Below, piece after piece: positions 36,921-48,323 of a stretch of 64,000 nt of DNA. The stretch is from Pseudomonas arcuscaelestis. GTDB taxonomy: Bacteria; Pseudomonadota; Gammaproteobacteria; Pseudomonadales; Pseudomonadaceae. The translations under genes were made by a program, and so were the position numbers. The notes beneath the pieces were generated by a model. That model was given only the letters and a program-made list of their open reading frames with translations. It had not been told where the DNA came from and did not search any database. The stretch's first letter is position 1. Every line of letters begins with the position of its first letter. The stretch covers positions 62,001 to 126,000 of the forward strand of contig NZ_JACOPV010000007.1 in NCBI RefSeq assembly GCF_016881005.1, in the 5' to 3' direction.

Positions 36921-39211
36921 CCCTGGGCTCCCCCGATCAACTCGACCACAGCATCCAGCAAGGCATCGTCATGGAAACTTGCCTTCGCCAAATAGTAGTC
37001 GGCTCCGGCGTCCAGTCCACGACGACGATCTTCTTCACGATCCTTGTAGGACACCACCATGACGGGCAGCGATTGCAGGCGGCTGTCGCGACGCAACAGC
37101 GTGACCAGCTCGATACCATCCATGCGCGGCATGTCGATATCGGTGATCAGCAAATCGAAATCCTCACCACGCAGCGCGTTCCAGCCGTCCATGCCGTCAA
37201 CCGCCACCGCAACTTCATAGCCGCGATTGCTGAGCAGCTTGCGCTGCAGTTCGCGCACGGTCAGTGAGTCATCAACCACCAGGATGCGCTTGCGTGCCGC
37301 CTCGCGAGTATTGCGGTGACCACGCTCGATGCGCTCCAGACGGCCGGTGCTGAGTAACTTCTCGACCGAGCGCAACAGATCTTCGACGTCGATGATCAAC
37401 ACCACACTGCCATCATCCAGCAGGGCCCCAGAGGAAATATCCTGGACTTTGCCCAACCGCGCATCGAGCGGCATAACCACCAACACCCGCTCGCCGACCA
37501 GGCGTTCGACTGCCACGCCGTAGAGCATGTCTCGCTCCCGGATAACCACTACTTTAATCGTCGGCGCATCAGTCTCGGTCGGCGGCCGATTGAGCAACTG
37601 ATTGGCCGCAACCAGGCCGACATGCCGGCCTTCATGCCAGAAGTGCTGGCGACCCTCTATCTGTACGATGGCCTCAGGGGGCAGTTCCAGGGTTCGTTCG
37701 ATGTGTGCCAGCGGAAAGGCATAGGCCTCCGCGCCGACTTCCACAACCAGACTGCGCACGACTGAAAGGGTCAGGGGTACTTCCAGGTGAAAACAGCTGC
37801 CCTGCCCGTTAGTCTGGGTAAGCACGATAGACCCGCGCAGTTGGCGGACCATGTGCTGCACTGCGTCCAGGCCAACGCCACGCCCGGAAACCTCGGTAAC
37901 CTTGTCGCGCAGACTGAAGCCCGGCAGGAACAGGAAGGTAAGCAGCTCGGCCTCGCTCATCTGCGCCACGGTTTCAGCCGGAGACAACTGCCGCTCGATA
38001 ATGCTCTGGCGCAACCGCTGCAGGTCGACTCCACCGCCGTCATCACTGAGTTCCAATACCAACAGGCCCGCCTGGTGGGACGCTCGCAAACGGATATGGC
38101 CTTCCGGCGATTTACCAGCCAACAGCCGCCGCTCGGGCAACTCGATGCCATGGTCGACTGCATTGCGTAACAGATGGGTCAACGGCGCTTCGAGCTTTTC
38201 CAGAACGTCGCGATCTACCTGGGTCTTCTCACCTTCGATCTCCAGGCGAACCTGCTTGCCCAGCGAGCGCCCCAGGTCGCGGACCATTCGGCTTTGCCCG
38301 GTCAACACATCGGCAAACGGGCGCATGCGGCACGCCAGGGCTGTGTCATAGAGCAGTTGTGCGCGTTGACTGGCCTGCCAACCGAATTCGTCCAGATCGG
38401 CGGCCTGTTGCAGCAGAATCTGCTGGGTTTGCCCCAGTAGCTGCTGGGCCTGGGCCAGCGACTCCTGGACTTCCAGGCTCTGGCCACTGGCTTCGAGCTG
38501 GATCTTGAGCCCGTCAAGGGCCCGGATGCTTTGGCTGTGCATGCGTTTGAGGCGCTGCAGAGTGGCCAGGTAAGGCTTGAGCCGCTGGGTTTCGACCATC
38601 GACTTGCTGGACAGGTCGAGCAGGCTGTTCAGGCGCTCAGCAGTTACTCGCAAAATCCGTTCACCACCTTCAGCGGCGCGCTTGCCGCTACGCTTGCTGG
38701 CGACCTCTGGTTCGTTATCAAAGCCTGTGGGCTCCACTGCCGGCTCAGCTACCGCTTCCCTCGGCTGCGGCGCTGGCGCAGTGGCAATCGGCGCCATTGG
38801 TGCGGCTATCGCTGGCGCAGCAGAGGGGTCGAGCAGCGCGGCCATTTGCAGCAGAAAAGCCTGCACGGCGGGCTCCAACGCCGCATCGCCAGGCGTGGCA
38901 ATGCGCATCAACAGATCAGTACCCTGCAACAAGGCGTCGATGTGTTCAGCACGCAAGCGTAGGCGCCCTTCCTGCGCGCCCACCAGGCAGTCTTCCATCA
39001 CATGCGCAACGCTGACCCCGGCGTCGACGCCAACGATACGCGCCGCGCCCTTGAGCGAGTGAGCTGCACGCATGCAGGCTTCCAACTGGTCAGCCTGGGT
39101 TGGGTTGCGCTCCAGCGCCAACAGACCGGCGCTGAGCACTTGAGTCTGGGCTTCGGCTTCCAGGCTGAACAACTCGAGCAAGGACGCGTCCCGCATTTGC
39201 TCTGGGGTCAT
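36917..39211 (-). CDS. wspE: WspE hybrid histidine kinase (CheA-CheY)
   Basis: Kinase of 764 aa that phosphorylates WspR and WspF. An N-terminal HPt domain has H51 in AAHSLKGAARI; next come a dimerisation/linker region, the CheA ATPase (N-box HLLRNAVDHGIELPE, then DDGGGVDLQRLR and GRGVGLDAV), a CheW-like regulatory domain (about 500-630) and a C-terminal receiver with D691 in LLITDIDMPRMDG. Start and stop overlap with wspD and wspF by four bases each. Confidence 0.97.
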   Translation of the reverse strand: MTPEQMRDASLLELFSLEAEAQTQVLSAGLLALERNPTQADQLEACMRAAHSLKGAARIVGVDAGVSVAHVMEDCLVGAQEGRLRLRAEHIDALLQGTDLLMRIATPGDAALEPAVQAFLLQMAALLDPSAAPAIAAPMAPIATAPAPQPREAVAEPAVEPTGFDNEPEVASKRSGKRAAEGGERILRVTAERLNSLLDLSSKSMVETQRLKPYLATLQRLKRMHSQSIRALDGLKIQLEASGQSLEVQESLAQAQQLLGQTQQILLQQAADLDEFGWQASQRAQLLYDTALACRMRPFADVLTGQSRMVRDLGRSLGKQVRLEIEGEKTQVDRDVLEKLEAPLTHLLRNAVDHGIELPERRLLAGKSPEGHIRLRASHQAGLLVLELSDDGGGVDLQRLRQSIIERQLSPAETVAQMSEAELLTFLFLPGFSLRDKVTEVSGRGVGLDAVQHMVRQLRGSIVLTQTNGQGSCFHLEVPLTLSVVRSLVVEVGAEAYAFPLAHIERTLELPPEAIVQIEGRQHFWHEGRHVGLVAANQLLNRPPTETDAPTIKVVVIRERDMLYGVAVERLVGERVLVVMPLDARLGKVQDISSGALLDDGSVVLIIDVEDLLRSVEKLLSTGRLERIERGHRNTREAARKRILVVDDSLTVRELQRKLLSNRGYEVAVAVDGMDGWNALRGEDFDLLITDIDMPRMDGIELVTLLRRDSRLQSLPVMVVSYKDREEDRRRGLDAGADYYLAKASFHDDALLDAVVELIGGAQG

Positions 39212-39873
39212 GAAAGGCTCCGGTTCACAGCAGAAAGCACCTGTTCTTCATCCAGCACCCGCACACTGCGCTCGCGCCACTGCAGGACGGCAGCGGTAAA
39301 GCGTGCTGCCTCGCTGTGCTCCTGCTGCACAAGCTCCGGGTCAAGGCCGTGGATACCATCGACTTCATCTACCCGCACCACCACCGAACCGCCAGCAGCG
39401 GCCAGGATCAACATACGCGGCATGATTCTGGCCGAGGAACTGACATCAGCCTGAACCTCCAGGCCCAACAGGTCTGCCAGCGACAGGCACGGCACCAGGG
39501 CGCCACGCACATTGGCTACACCCTGCAGCACTCGCGAACGTTGATGAGGCAGCGAATGCACTGGCTGCAACGGCGCGACCTCAACCAGACAGCGAGTGGC
39601 CAGTGCCAGCCACTCTTCACCAAGGCGAAACAGCAGCATCGAGCGAGTGGCCCGCTGCTCCAGGACCTGAACCTGCTGGTGGGCGTCCTGGGACAACGAA
39701 TAACGGTCCAACAAGCGCGTTGCAGCACTGGCATAGACATCGCAGTTGCGGCAGTGAATGTGCTCGACCAACAACGGGCAGCTTTTATCGCCGCGCACAC
39801 CGATACGATTCCAGCAATCATCGATTGCGCTGGCATCGGCGGCGACGAGTAGAACCTGATCGTCAGCAATCAT
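39208..39873 (-). CDS. wspD: WspD coupling protein (CheW-like)
   Basis: Adaptor of 221 aa joining the receptor array to WspE. The CheW fold covers about 75-215, with LFRLGEEWLALATRCLVEVAPLQPVHSLPHQ (about 80-110) and NVRGALVPCLSLADLLGL. The N-terminal 70 residues contain several Cys and are not CheW-like. Overlaps wspE and wspC by four bases each. Confidence 0.94.
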   Translation of the reverse strand: MIADDQVLLVAADASAIDDCWNRIGVRGDKSCPLLVEHIHCRNCDVYASAATRLLDRYSLSQDAHQQVQVLEQRATRSMLLFRLGEEWLALATRCLVEVAPLQPVHSLPHQRSRVLQGVANVRGALVPCLSLADLLGLEVQADVSSSARIMPRMLILAAAGGSVVVRVDEVDGIHGLDPELVQQEHSEAARFTAAVLQWRERSVRVLDEEQVLSAVNRSLS

Positions 39874-41144
39874 TGTTCAGACTCCCGATCGGCCCGTCGC
39901 GCAGCGCGCTCCTGCAGACGACGCGCGCCAGCGACATCGCCCTGGGACGCCAATAATGCCGCCAGATGTGCCAGTGCCTCGGCATGCTGCGGGTCGAGGT
40001 AGAGTGCTTTGCGATAGTGGCTAAGCGCTTCGCCCGCATCACCTGCCGTATCACTGAGCAGCCCAAGCCAGTAGAACACCTCGGCATGCGGCGGATACTG
40101 CTGCAAGTAGCGAGTACAGGCAGCCTTGGCCTCGGCACTGCTGCCGTTGTTAGCCAGCCGGGTGATCTGCGCCAGCAATTCGTCACGGCTGCCCGGCAGC
40201 GAGGCCTGAATAACAGCAGGCGGTGCAACGATCTTGGGTTTACGCGCGGTTACCGGCACGGGTGCGGGCACGCTTTTGGCGGCCGGTATTGGCGGCATAG
40301 GCGCCAGTAGCGGTTTAGTGGAAAACAGCGGCGCCGGCTCGACGATCTCTGCCTGGCGCATATAGGCAAAGGATTGGGCGATACCCAGCGGACGCATGCC
40401 CATGCGCGCCAACAAGCTACCTTCGGCCGGACCGATGAACAGCACCCCCTCCTCATGAATCAAGCTCTTGAGTACTTCAAAAACCCGTTTCTGGGTGGGT
40501 ACGTCAAAATAGATCAGCAAATTGCGGCAGAAGACAAAATCATAACTGCCTTGCAGGCTGAGCAGCGCCGGGTCGAGCACATTGCCGACTTGCAGTTTGA
40601 CCTGTTGACGCACTCGCTCATGAAGCCGGTGACCCTCTTCGCTTTCATCAAAATGCCGCTGACGAAATTGCAGATCGGACCCGCGAAAAGAGTTCCGCCC
40701 GTACAGGCCTTGCTCGGCCCGGCTTATTGAGATTGGGCTGATGTCCATGCCGTCGACACGAAACGCGTGCGCGCCAAGCCCGGCATCCAGCAGGGTCATG
40801 GCAATCGAGTAAGGTTCCTCTCCGGTGGAGCACGGCAGGCTGAGAATACGCAATGGACGCGCCCCAGCCAGCTCGGCCAAACGCTTGCGGGCAAGGCTTG
40901 CCAACGCCGAAAATGACTCCGGATAACGAAAAAACCAGGTTTCGGGGACGATCACTGCCTCGATCAGCGCCTGCTTTTCCTCACTCGACTGCTGCAGCCG
41001 CAGCCAGTAGTCATCCAGATCGACCGCCTCTACTGCAGCGCAACGCTGACGCAATGCGCGCTCGACCATCGAGTTGCCGACCGAAGCGACATCAAGACCG
41101 ATACGCTCCTGCAGAAATCGGAAAAAACGTTGTTCATTGCTCAT
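39870..41144 (-). CDS. wspC: WspC receptor methyltransferase (CheR with TPR)
   Basis: SAM-dependent methyltransferase of 424 aa that methylates glutamates of WspA. The CheR domain fills about 1-270, with LSLPCSTGEEPYSIAMTLLDA (about 99-119, SAM-binding) and FVFCRNLLIYFDVPTQKRVFE (about 207-227). A Pro/Ala-rich linker follows, then C-terminal TPR repeats (about 320-410; YWLGLLSDTAGDAGEALSHYRKALYLDPQHAEAL). The TPR is typical of WspC, absent from classical CheR. Confidence 0.95.
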   Translation of the reverse strand: MSNEQRFFRFLQERIGLDVASVGNSMVERALRQRCAAVEAVDLDDYWLRLQQSSEEKQALIEAVIVPETWFFRYPESFSALASLARKRLAELAGARPLRILSLPCSTGEEPYSIAMTLLDAGLGAHAFRVDGMDISPISISRAEQGLYGRNSFRGSDLQFRQRHFDESEEGHRLHERVRQQVKLQVGNVLDPALLSLQGSYDFVFCRNLLIYFDVPTQKRVFEVLKSLIHEEGVLFIGPAEGSLLARMGMRPLGIAQSFAYMRQAEIVEPAPLFSTKPLLAPMPPIPAAKSVPAPVPVTARKPKIVAPPAVIQASLPGSRDELLAQITRLANNGSSAEAKAACTRYLQQYPPHAEVFYWLGLLSDTAGDAGEALSHYRKALYLDPQHAEALAHLAALLASQGDVAGARRLQERAARRADRESEQ

Positions 41145-41677
41145 GGCTGCTCCCCGTGCGCTGGCACCTGTTCCTCAGGCAAGGGATAGAGCAAGGCACG
41201 TACCTCGTCGCTGAGCAGGTCCTGTACGCTGATGCGCTGCACCAAGCCCTGAGCATCCTCGCGCACCGGCCCAAGGTAGCGAGCCTGATGGTTATCCACG
41301 CCGTAGGGTTGGAACTCTTGTGCCAAGCAACGCAAGGTGTCGGTGGCCTGTTCAAGGATCAACCCCAGCAATCGCTCAGGTTGCAACGGGTGGTTACGGT
41401 AGTGCACCAGCACCAGGCGTGTACTGGTACGCACCGGCGCAGGCACACCAAAGCTTAACGCCCCGACGTCAATCACCGGCACCAATGCAGCTCGATGAGC
41501 CAACACCCCGGCAACCCAGGCAGGGGTGTGGGCCAGAGGTTTGAGCGGCAGACGCGGCAATACCTCGGCAATTTCATGTGCGTCCAACGCGAAGCGCTGC
41601 TCACCCATTCGGAACAACAAGTACAACGTTCCGTGAGCGCTCATGTGCTGGCTACGATCAAGCTTGAGGTCAGTCAT
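41141..41677 (-). CDS. wspB: WspB coupling protein (CheW-like)
   Basis: CheW-type adaptor of 178 aa. The CheW core spans about 15-155 (LYLLFRMGEQRFALDAHEIAEVLPRLPLKPL and GVLAHRAALVPVIDVGAL). I set the start at ATG 41677; an in-frame TTG at 41683 overlaps the wspA stop region and is less likely. No clear Shine-Dalgarno is present, so translation probably depends on coupling to wspA, whose stop is six bases upstream. Confidence 0.93.
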   Translation of the reverse strand: MTDLKLDRSQHMSAHGTLYLLFRMGEQRFALDAHEIAEVLPRLPLKPLAHTPAWVAGVLAHRAALVPVIDVGALSFGVPAPVRTSTRLVLVHYRNHPLQPERLLGLILEQATDTLRCLAQEFQPYGVDNHQARYLGPVREDAQGLVQRISVQDLLSDEVRALLYPLPEEQVPAHGEQP

Positions 41678-41683
41678 CGTCAA

Positions 41684-43306
41684 TCAGACTTTGAACCGCG
41701 ACACGCCACCACGCAGGCCGGTAGCAACCTGGCTCAACTCGTCGATGGCAAAGCTGGCCTGACGCAGCGATTCAACCGTCTGGCTGCTGGCATCGCCCAA
41801 CTGGGCCAGCGCGTGATTGATCTGCTCGGCGCCGGTGGCCTGGGCCTGCATCCCCTCATTGACCATCAGCACTCGCGGCGCCAGGGCCTGGACTTGATGA
41901 ATGATCTGACTCAGTTGCTCACCCACCTGTTGCACCTCGAACATGCCACGGCGCACTTCTTCGGAGAACTTGTCCATGCCCATCACCCCGGCGGACACCG
42001 CTGACTGGATCTCACGGACCATCTGCTCAATGTCATAGGTAGCAACTGCTGTCTGGTCTGCCAGGCGTCGTACTTCAGTGGCCACCACCGCAAAGCCCCG
42101 GCCATATTCGCCAGCCTTCTCCGCTTCGATGGCCGCGTTGAGCGAGAGCAGGTTAGTTTGATCGGCAACTTTGACGATTGTGACCACGACCTGGTTGATG
42201 TTGCCGGCCTTCTCATTGAGGATCGCCAGCTTGTTGTTGACCAGGTCGGCGGCGCCCATCACCTGGTGCATGGTTTCTTCCATGCGTGCCAGGCCTTGTT
42301 GGCCGGAGCCTGCAAGATTCGAAGCCTGGTCGGCGGCCGAGGTAACTTCGGTCATCGTGCGCACCAGGTCACGAGAGGTTGCCGCAATTTCCCGTGAGGT
42401 GGCGCCAATCTCAGTGGTAGTGGCTGCCGTTTCGGTAGCGGTAGCCTGCTGTTGCTTGGAGGTGGCAGCAATTTCGGTGACCGACGTAGTCACTTGCACG
42501 GATGAGCGCTGGGCCTGGGAGACCAGGCTGGTCAACTCGCCCATCATTTCATTGAAGCCGGTTTCCACTGCACCGAATTCGTCTTTGCGGTCGAGGTTCA
42601 TGCGCACGCTCAGGTCGCCGCTGCTGAGCTTATCCAGGGCGTGGACGATACGTTGCATCGGCGCGGTAATGGCACGCATCAGCAGCAAGCCGCAGATAGT
42701 TGCTGCGATAATCGCCAGGACCAGAGAGGTGATCATGCTGAACTTGGCCGTCACCACAGCGCCGACGATCGATTCGGCTGCTTCTTCGGCAGAATGGCGG
42801 TTGCGCTCGATTACTGCGTTCAGGTGATTGCGACCAATGTTCCAGGCCGGGGTCAACACCTCGTTGATCAGGCGCTCAGCTTCGCTGTAGTCCTTGCGAC
42901 GATAGGCTTCAAGCACCGTCTCGATCGACTTGATGTAGCCGTCTTCGAGGTGTTCGAACTCATCGAAACTGGCTTGATCCTGTGGATCCTTGATGGTGCC
43001 TTGGTAGCTGGCCATGTGCTGTTTCAGGCGTGCCTCAAAGCCCTTGTACAACGCCAGGTCAGCAGAGGTGATCTCGCGATTGCCGCTCAAGCCCACCAAT
43101 TGCTGGGTCAACACGTAACTGTCGACCCAGGCACTGCGGATCATGGAGCTGTAGTACACCCCGGGAATGCTGTCGGTTCGAACCGCTTCCTCGCCGGATT
43201 CGATGGTCACCAGCCTTGAATAGGCCGCCACCACCATCAACAGCATGATGGCGATAATCACGGCGAAGCTCGCCAGAATCCGTTGGCGCAAGGTCCAGTT
43301 TTTCAC
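41684..43306 (-). CDS. wspA: WspA surface-sensing chemoreceptor
   Basis: Methyl-accepting receptor of 540 aa and first gene of the wsp operon. TM1 is near residues 10-30 and TM2 near 190-215, enclosing a periplasmic helical-bundle sensor domain. A HAMP region (about 213-265) follows. The signalling tip [34 protein letters not shown] (about 379-412) is canonical. In related species WspA responds to growth on surfaces and drives c-di-GMP synthesis through WspR. The promoter should lie in the 129-base gap before 43435. Confidence 0.96.
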   Translation of the reverse strand: MKNWTLRQRILASFAVIIAIMLLMVVAAYSRLVTIESGEEAVRTDSIPGVYYSSMIRSAWVDSYVLTQQLVGLSGNREITSADLALYKGFEARLKQHMASYQGTIKDPQDQASFDEFEHLEDGYIKSIETVLEAYRRKDYSEAERLINEVLTPAWNIGRNHLNAVIERNRHSAEEAAESIVGAVVTAKFSMITSLVLAIIAATICGLLLMRAITAPMQRIVHALDKLSSGDLSVRMNLDRKDEFGAVETGFNEMMGELTSLVSQAQRSSVQVTTSVTEIAATSKQQQATATETAATTTEIGATSREIAATSRDLVRTMTEVTSAADQASNLAGSGQQGLARMEETMHQVMGAADLVNNKLAILNEKAGNINQVVVTIVKVADQTNLLSLNAAIEAEKAGEYGRGFAVVATEVRRLADQTAVATYDIEQMVREIQSAVSAGVMGMDKFSEEVRRGMFEVQQVGEQLSQIIHQVQALAPRVLMVNEGMQAQATGAEQINHALAQLGDASSQTVESLRQASFAIDELSQVATGLRGGVSRFKV

Positions 43307-43435
43307 AGTCAGCCCTCAAGTGTTCTACGCGAGCAGAAAAATGGGCAGAGTATAGCCCAGGCTCCAAGGGCTTTTGCGCCTGACTTTCAGGCTGGACCGG
43401 ACCTAGCAGCCAGGATAATGGCCACTAGCCTGAAA

Positions 43436-44164
43436 TCATTGGCCAATAGCTTGTTTTACCTGGTTCTCGAGTTCTACTTTCAATGCCGGGTCCAACTTCA
43501 GTTGCCGCGCCAATTCGTCAAGGTAAGCGCGCTCCATGAAGTGCTCCTCGTCGACCAGCATGACACTGGCGATATACATCTCCGCGGCCATTTCCGGCGT
43601 AGTAGCGGCGCGCGCGACATCAGCGGGATCCAGGGGTTTGTTGAGCTCGGCATGCAACCAGTGCTGCAGCTCCTGATCGTTGGAAAGCTTGACGAATTCA
43701 CCTTCGATAAGCGCTCGCTCGCGCTCATCGACATGACCATCGGACTTGGCCGCCGCCACCAGGGCCTTGAGGATGGCCTGGCTGTGTTGCTCGACCTGCG
43801 CCGGGGGCAGGCGATCGAGCGTCTGCGGCTCGCCCTGCACCGCAGTGCCCTGTTTGGCCTGCCAGTTGCCATAAGCCTTGTACGCCAGCACGCCAAGTGC
43901 CGCCAGGCCGCCGTAGGTCAGGGCCTTGCCGCCATACTTGCGCGCCTTTTTGCTGCCCATCAACAGCCCCATTGCACCTGCTGCCAGGGCGCCGCCACCG
44001 GCTCCGGAAAGCAGACTGCCCAGGCCACCGCCGCCTTTGCCTCCCAGCAGATCGCCAAGACCGCCTGACCCACCAGCCTTGCCGGCTGAGTTCTTGCCAG
44101 CCTGATTCTGCAGCAGGTCCTGACCGGATTTGAGCAACTGATCGAGCAAACCACGGGTGTTCAT
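43436..44164 (-). CDS. DUF533 / TerB-like inner-membrane protein
   Basis: Protein of 242 aa related to E. coli YebE. The N-terminus (MNTRGLLDQLLKSGQDLL) is followed by a very Gly-rich region (about 25-60), a small hydrophobic stretch (GALAAGAMGLLMGSKKARKYGGKALTYGGLAALGVLAY, about 58-95) and a C-terminal TerB-like helical domain (about 125-242) with acidic residues near KSDGHVDERER. TTGGAGG seven bases before ATG 44164 fixes the start; the frame to 44197 is not needed. Divergent from the polyamine operon. Confidence 0.88.
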   Translation of the reverse strand: MNTRGLLDQLLKSGQDLLQNQAGKNSAGKAGGSGGLGDLLGGKGGGGLGSLLSGAGGGALAAGAMGLLMGSKKARKYGGKALTYGGLAALGVLAYKAYGNWQAKQGTAVQGEPQTLDRLPPAQVEQHSQAILKALVAAAKSDGHVDERERALIEGEFVKLSNDQELQHWLHAELNKPLDPADVARAATTPEMAAEMYIASVMLVDEEHFMERAYLDELARQLKLDPALKVELENQVKQAIGQ

Positions 44165-44320
44165 CTGGAACCTCCAAGGACGGGAAATAAACCCCAAGAT
44201 TACTGCCGCAAGCTGAAATCAAGCTGAATGCATTTGCATCCAGATGTTGCACTACGCTTAAAGCGATGTGCCACCGCTTTCATGACTCACCCGATCATAA
44301 TTTGAACAAGAGGGAACACC

Positions 44321-45472
44321 ATGCTTGTGAACAAGACCGCTTTGCTCAGTGCCCTGGGTACCGCCTTGCTGGCCAGCACCAGCCTGCAGGCGGCGCAACC
44401 TCTGAAGGCTGTAGGCGCTGGCGAAGGGCAACTGGATATCGTCGCCTGGCCCGGTTATATCGAGCGCGGTGAAAGTGACAAAGCCTACGATTGGGTTAGC
44501 GGCTTCGAGAAGGAAACCGGCTGCAAAGTCAGCGTCAAGACCGCTGCCACTTCCGACGAGATGGTCAGTTTGATGACCAAGGGTGGTTACGACCTGGTCA
44601 CGGCGTCCGGCGATGCTTCGCTGCGCCTGATTGCGGGCAAACGTATTCAGCCGATCAACACTGCATTGATCCCGAACTGGAAAAACCTCGATCCACGGCT
44701 CAAGGATGGCGCCTGGTATGTAGTGAACGACCAGGTATACGGCACCCCTTACCAGTGGGGTCCCAATGTGCTGTTGTATAACACCAACGTTTTCAAGCAA
44801 GCGCCTACCAGTTGGAGCGTGGTCTTCGAGCCGCAAGACTTGCCTGACGGCAAGCCGAACAAGGGTCGCGTCCAGGCCTACGATGGCCCCATCTATATAG
44901 CCGACGCAGCGTTGTACCTGAAGTCGACCAAGCCCGATTTGGGCATCCAGAACCCTTACGAACTCAATGAAACACAATACAAGGCCGTACTCGATCTGCT
45001 GCGCCAGCAACAACCGTTGATTCATCGCTACTGGCACGATGCGACGGTCCAGATGAGCGATGTAAAAAACGAAGGCGTGGTCGCGTCCAGTTCCTGGGGC
45101 TACATGGTCAACACCCTCAAGGCCGACAACCAACCGGTGGCCTCGACCATTCCCAAGGAAGGCGCCACCGGCTGGGCCGATACCACCATGCTGCATGCAG
45201 AGGCCAAACACCCCAACTGTGCCTACAAATGGATGGATTGGTCGTTGCAACCCAAGGTTCAGGGCGATGTGGCAGCCTGGTTCGGCTCGCTGCCTGCAGT
45301 ACCGGCGGCCTGCACCGGCAGTGAACTGCTTGGCGCTGAGGGCTGTAAAACCAACGGCTTCGACAACTTCGACAAAATCGCTTTCTGGAAAACCCCGCAG
45401 GCAGAGGGTGGCAAGTTTGTGCCGTACAGCCGCTGGACCCAGGACTATATCGCGATCATGGGCGGCCGCTGA
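44321..45472 (+). CDS. ABC transporter polyamine-type substrate-binding protein
   Basis: Periplasmic binding protein of 383 aa, PotD/PotF/SpuD-like. A Sec signal peptide ends near residue 24 (LQAAQ). The mature protein begins with LDIVAWPGYIERG, and further motifs GYDLVTASGDASLRLIAGKRIQPIN and TPYQWGPNVLLYNTNVF fit the spermidine/putrescine family. The ligand is not certain, but the downstream spermidine dehydrogenase gene favours spermidine or a related polyamine. First gene of a six-gene plus-strand operon; AGAGGGA precedes the start. Confidence 0.9.
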   Translation: MLVNKTALLSALGTALLASTSLQAAQPLKAVGAGEGQLDIVAWPGYIERGESDKAYDWVSGFEKETGCKVSVKTAATSDEMVSLMTKGGYDLVTASGDASLRLIAGKRIQPINTALIPNWKNLDPRLKDGAWYVVNDQVYGTPYQWGPNVLLYNTNVFKQAPTSWSVVFEPQDLPDGKPNKGRVQAYDGPIYIADAALYLKSTKPDLGIQNPYELNETQYKAVLDLLRQQQPLIHRYWHDATVQMSDVKNEGVVASSSWGYMVNTLKADNQPVASTIPKEGATGWADTTMLHAEAKHPNCAYKWMDWSLQPKVQGDVAAWFGSLPAVPAACTGSELLGAEGCKTNGFDNFDKIAFWKTPQAEGGKFVPYSRWTQDYIAIMGGR

Positions 45473-45479
45473 GGCCCTG

Positions 45480-45524
45480 TCGCCGGGCAAGCGGCGCCGC
45501 CACAGCGCGCGGCTTGCCCGGCGA
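45480..45524 (+). repeat. Intra-operon hairpin after the binding-protein gene
   Basis: TCGCCGGGCAAGC and GCTTGCCCGGCGA are perfect 13-base arms around a 19-base loop. It lies in the 81-base gap between the binding-protein and ATPase genes, starting eight bases after the stop. REP-like hairpins at this place protect the 5' message and raise binding-protein yield over membrane subunits in other ABC operons. Confidence 0.7.
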
Positions 45525-45553
45525 TTCCGTCTAGACACCGGGAGCACCGCAGC

Positions 45554-46594
<1,041 letters not shown>

Positions 46595-47509
46595 ATGAGC
46601 CAGGCCCTGCGCAGCTTTTCAAATTTGCTCTACCGCAGACCCAACCTGTATCTGACGCTGCTGCTGATACCACCGCTGATCTGGTTCGGTGCCATCTACC
46701 TTGGCTCGTTGCTTAGCCTGCTCTGGCAGGGTTTCTACACGTTTGACGACTTCACCATGGCGGTCACCCCGACGCTGACCCTGGCCAATTTCGCCGCCCT
46801 GTTCAATCCATCGAATTTCGACATCATCCTGCGCACGCTGGGCATGGCTGTTGCGGTATCCATCGCCAGCGCCGCCCTGGCGTTTCCAATCGCCTATTAC
46901 ATGGCCCGCTACACCACGGGCAAAACCAAGGCGTTTTTCTACATCGCGGTGATGATGCCGATGTGGGCCAGCTATATCGTCAAGGCCTATGCCTGGACCC
47001 TGCTGCTGGCTAAAGGCGGCGTGGCGCAGTGGTTTGTCCAGCAACTGCATATGGAGCCGTTGCTGCAGTTCATCCTCGGCATTCCCGGCGTTGGCGGCAG
47101 CACATTGTCCACGTCGCACCTGGGACGCTTTCTGGTGTTTGTGTACATCTGGCTGCCGTTCATGATCCTGCCCATCCAGGCCTCGCTGGAGCGTTTGCCA
47201 CCGTCGTTGCTGCAAGCCTCGGCGGATTTAGGCGCCAAACCCCGACAAACCTTTATGCAGGTGATTCTACCGCTGTCGGTTCCCGGAATCGCAGCCGGCT
47301 CGATCTTCACGTTTTCACTGACCCTGGGCGACTTTATCGTGCCGCAACTGGTGGGCCCACCGGGTTACTTCATTGGCAGCATGGTCTACGCCCAGCAAGG
47401 CGCCATTGGCAACATGCCCATGGCAGCAGCTTTCACCCTGGTGCCCATCGTGCTGATTGCCATCTACCTGTCCATGGTCAAACGTCTGGGGGCTTTCGAT
47501 GCACTCTGA
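46595..47509 (+). CDS. ABC transporter permease (PotB-like)
   Basis: Inner-membrane permease of 304 aa with about six helices. The EAA loop that contacts the ATPase is [28 protein letters not shown] (about 205-232). It begins at the base after the ATPase stop and overlaps the second permease by 11 bases, so all are translated as a unit. N-terminal [25 protein letters not shown] is TM1. Confidence 0.94.
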   Translation: MSQALRSFSNLLYRRPNLYLTLLLIPPLIWFGAIYLGSLLSLLWQGFYTFDDFTMAVTPTLTLANFAALFNPSNFDIILRTLGMAVAVSIASAALAFPIAYYMARYTTGKTKAFFYIAVMMPMWASYIVKAYAWTLLLAKGGVAQWFVQQLHMEPLLQFILGIPGVGGSTLSTSHLGRFLVFVYIWLPFMILPIQASLERLPPSLLQASADLGAKPRQTFMQVILPLSVPGIAAGSIFTFSLTLGDFIVPQLVGPPGYFIGSMVYAQQGAIGNMPMAAAFTLVPIVLIAIYLSMVKRLGAFDAL

Positions 47510-48305
47510 GCGCGCTTCGTGGGGCCTGCGCCTGGCGGCCTGGGGCGGATTGGTGTTCTTGCACTTCCCAATCCTGATTATCTTTCTGTATGCCTTCAAC
47601 ACCCAGGATGCGGCGTTCAGCTTCCCGCCGCAGGGCTTTACCTTGAAATGGTTCAGCGTGGCCTTTTCCCGTCCCGATGTACTGGAGTCAATCAAGCTGT
47701 CGCTGCAAGTTGCCTGCCTGGCCACTCTGATCGCGCTGGTGCTCGGCACGCTGGCATCCGCAGCGCTGTATCGACGCAGTTTCTTTGGCAAGGAAAGCAT
47801 CTCGCTGATGTTGATCCTGCCTATCGCACTGCCCGGGATCATCACCGGCATCGCCCTGCTTTCGGCGTTCAAAACCCTGGGGATCGAGCCAGGCATATTC
47901 ACCATTGTCGTGGGCCACGCGACCTTCTGCGTGGTGATCGTCTATAACAACGTCATCGCCAGATTGCGCCGCACCTCCCATAGTCTGATCGAAGCGTCGA
48001 TGGACCTGGGCGCTGACGGTTGGCAAACCTTCCGCTACATCATCCTGCCCAATCTGGGGTCGGCGATGCTGGCCGGCGGCATGCTGGCATTTGCCTTGTC
48101 ATTCGATGAAATCATTGTCACCACCTTCACCGCCGGACACGAACGAACCTTGCCGATCTGGTTGCTCAACCAGCTCAGTCGCCCCCGGGACGTACCGGTG
48201 ACTAACGTGGTCGCCATGCTGGTCATGCTGGTCACCATGCTGCCGATTCTTGGCGCCTATTACCTTACCCGCGGCGGCGAAAGCGTTGCCGGCAGTGGCA
48301 AATAA
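47499..48305 (+). CDS. ABC transporter permease (PotC-like)
   Basis: Second permease, 268 aa, about six helices. The EAA loop reads [29 protein letters not shown] (about 162-190). I placed the start at ATG 47499 ([12 protein letters not shown]), inside the end of the previous permease; the frame from 47457 is an extension into it. It pairs with the PotB-like subunit to form the channel. Confidence 0.94.
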   Translation: MHSERASWGLRLAAWGGLVFLHFPILIIFLYAFNTQDAAFSFPPQGFTLKWFSVAFSRPDVLESIKLSLQVACLATLIALVLGTLASAALYRRSFFGKESISLMLILPIALPGIITGIALLSAFKTLGIEPGIFTIVVGHATFCVVIVYNNVIARLRRTSHSLIEASMDLGADGWQTFRYIILPNLGSAMLAGGMLAFALSFDEIIVTTFTAGHERTLPIWLLNQLSRPRDVPVTNVVAMLVMLVTMLPILGAYYLTRGGESVAGSGK

Positions 48306-48323
48306 CTCCAAGAGGACTTTACG

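Noticed and set aside
41678..41683. TTG start for wspB at 41683
   Set aside because: ATG 41677 gives a normal CheW-like N-terminus and a shorter distance argument does not favour the TTG.
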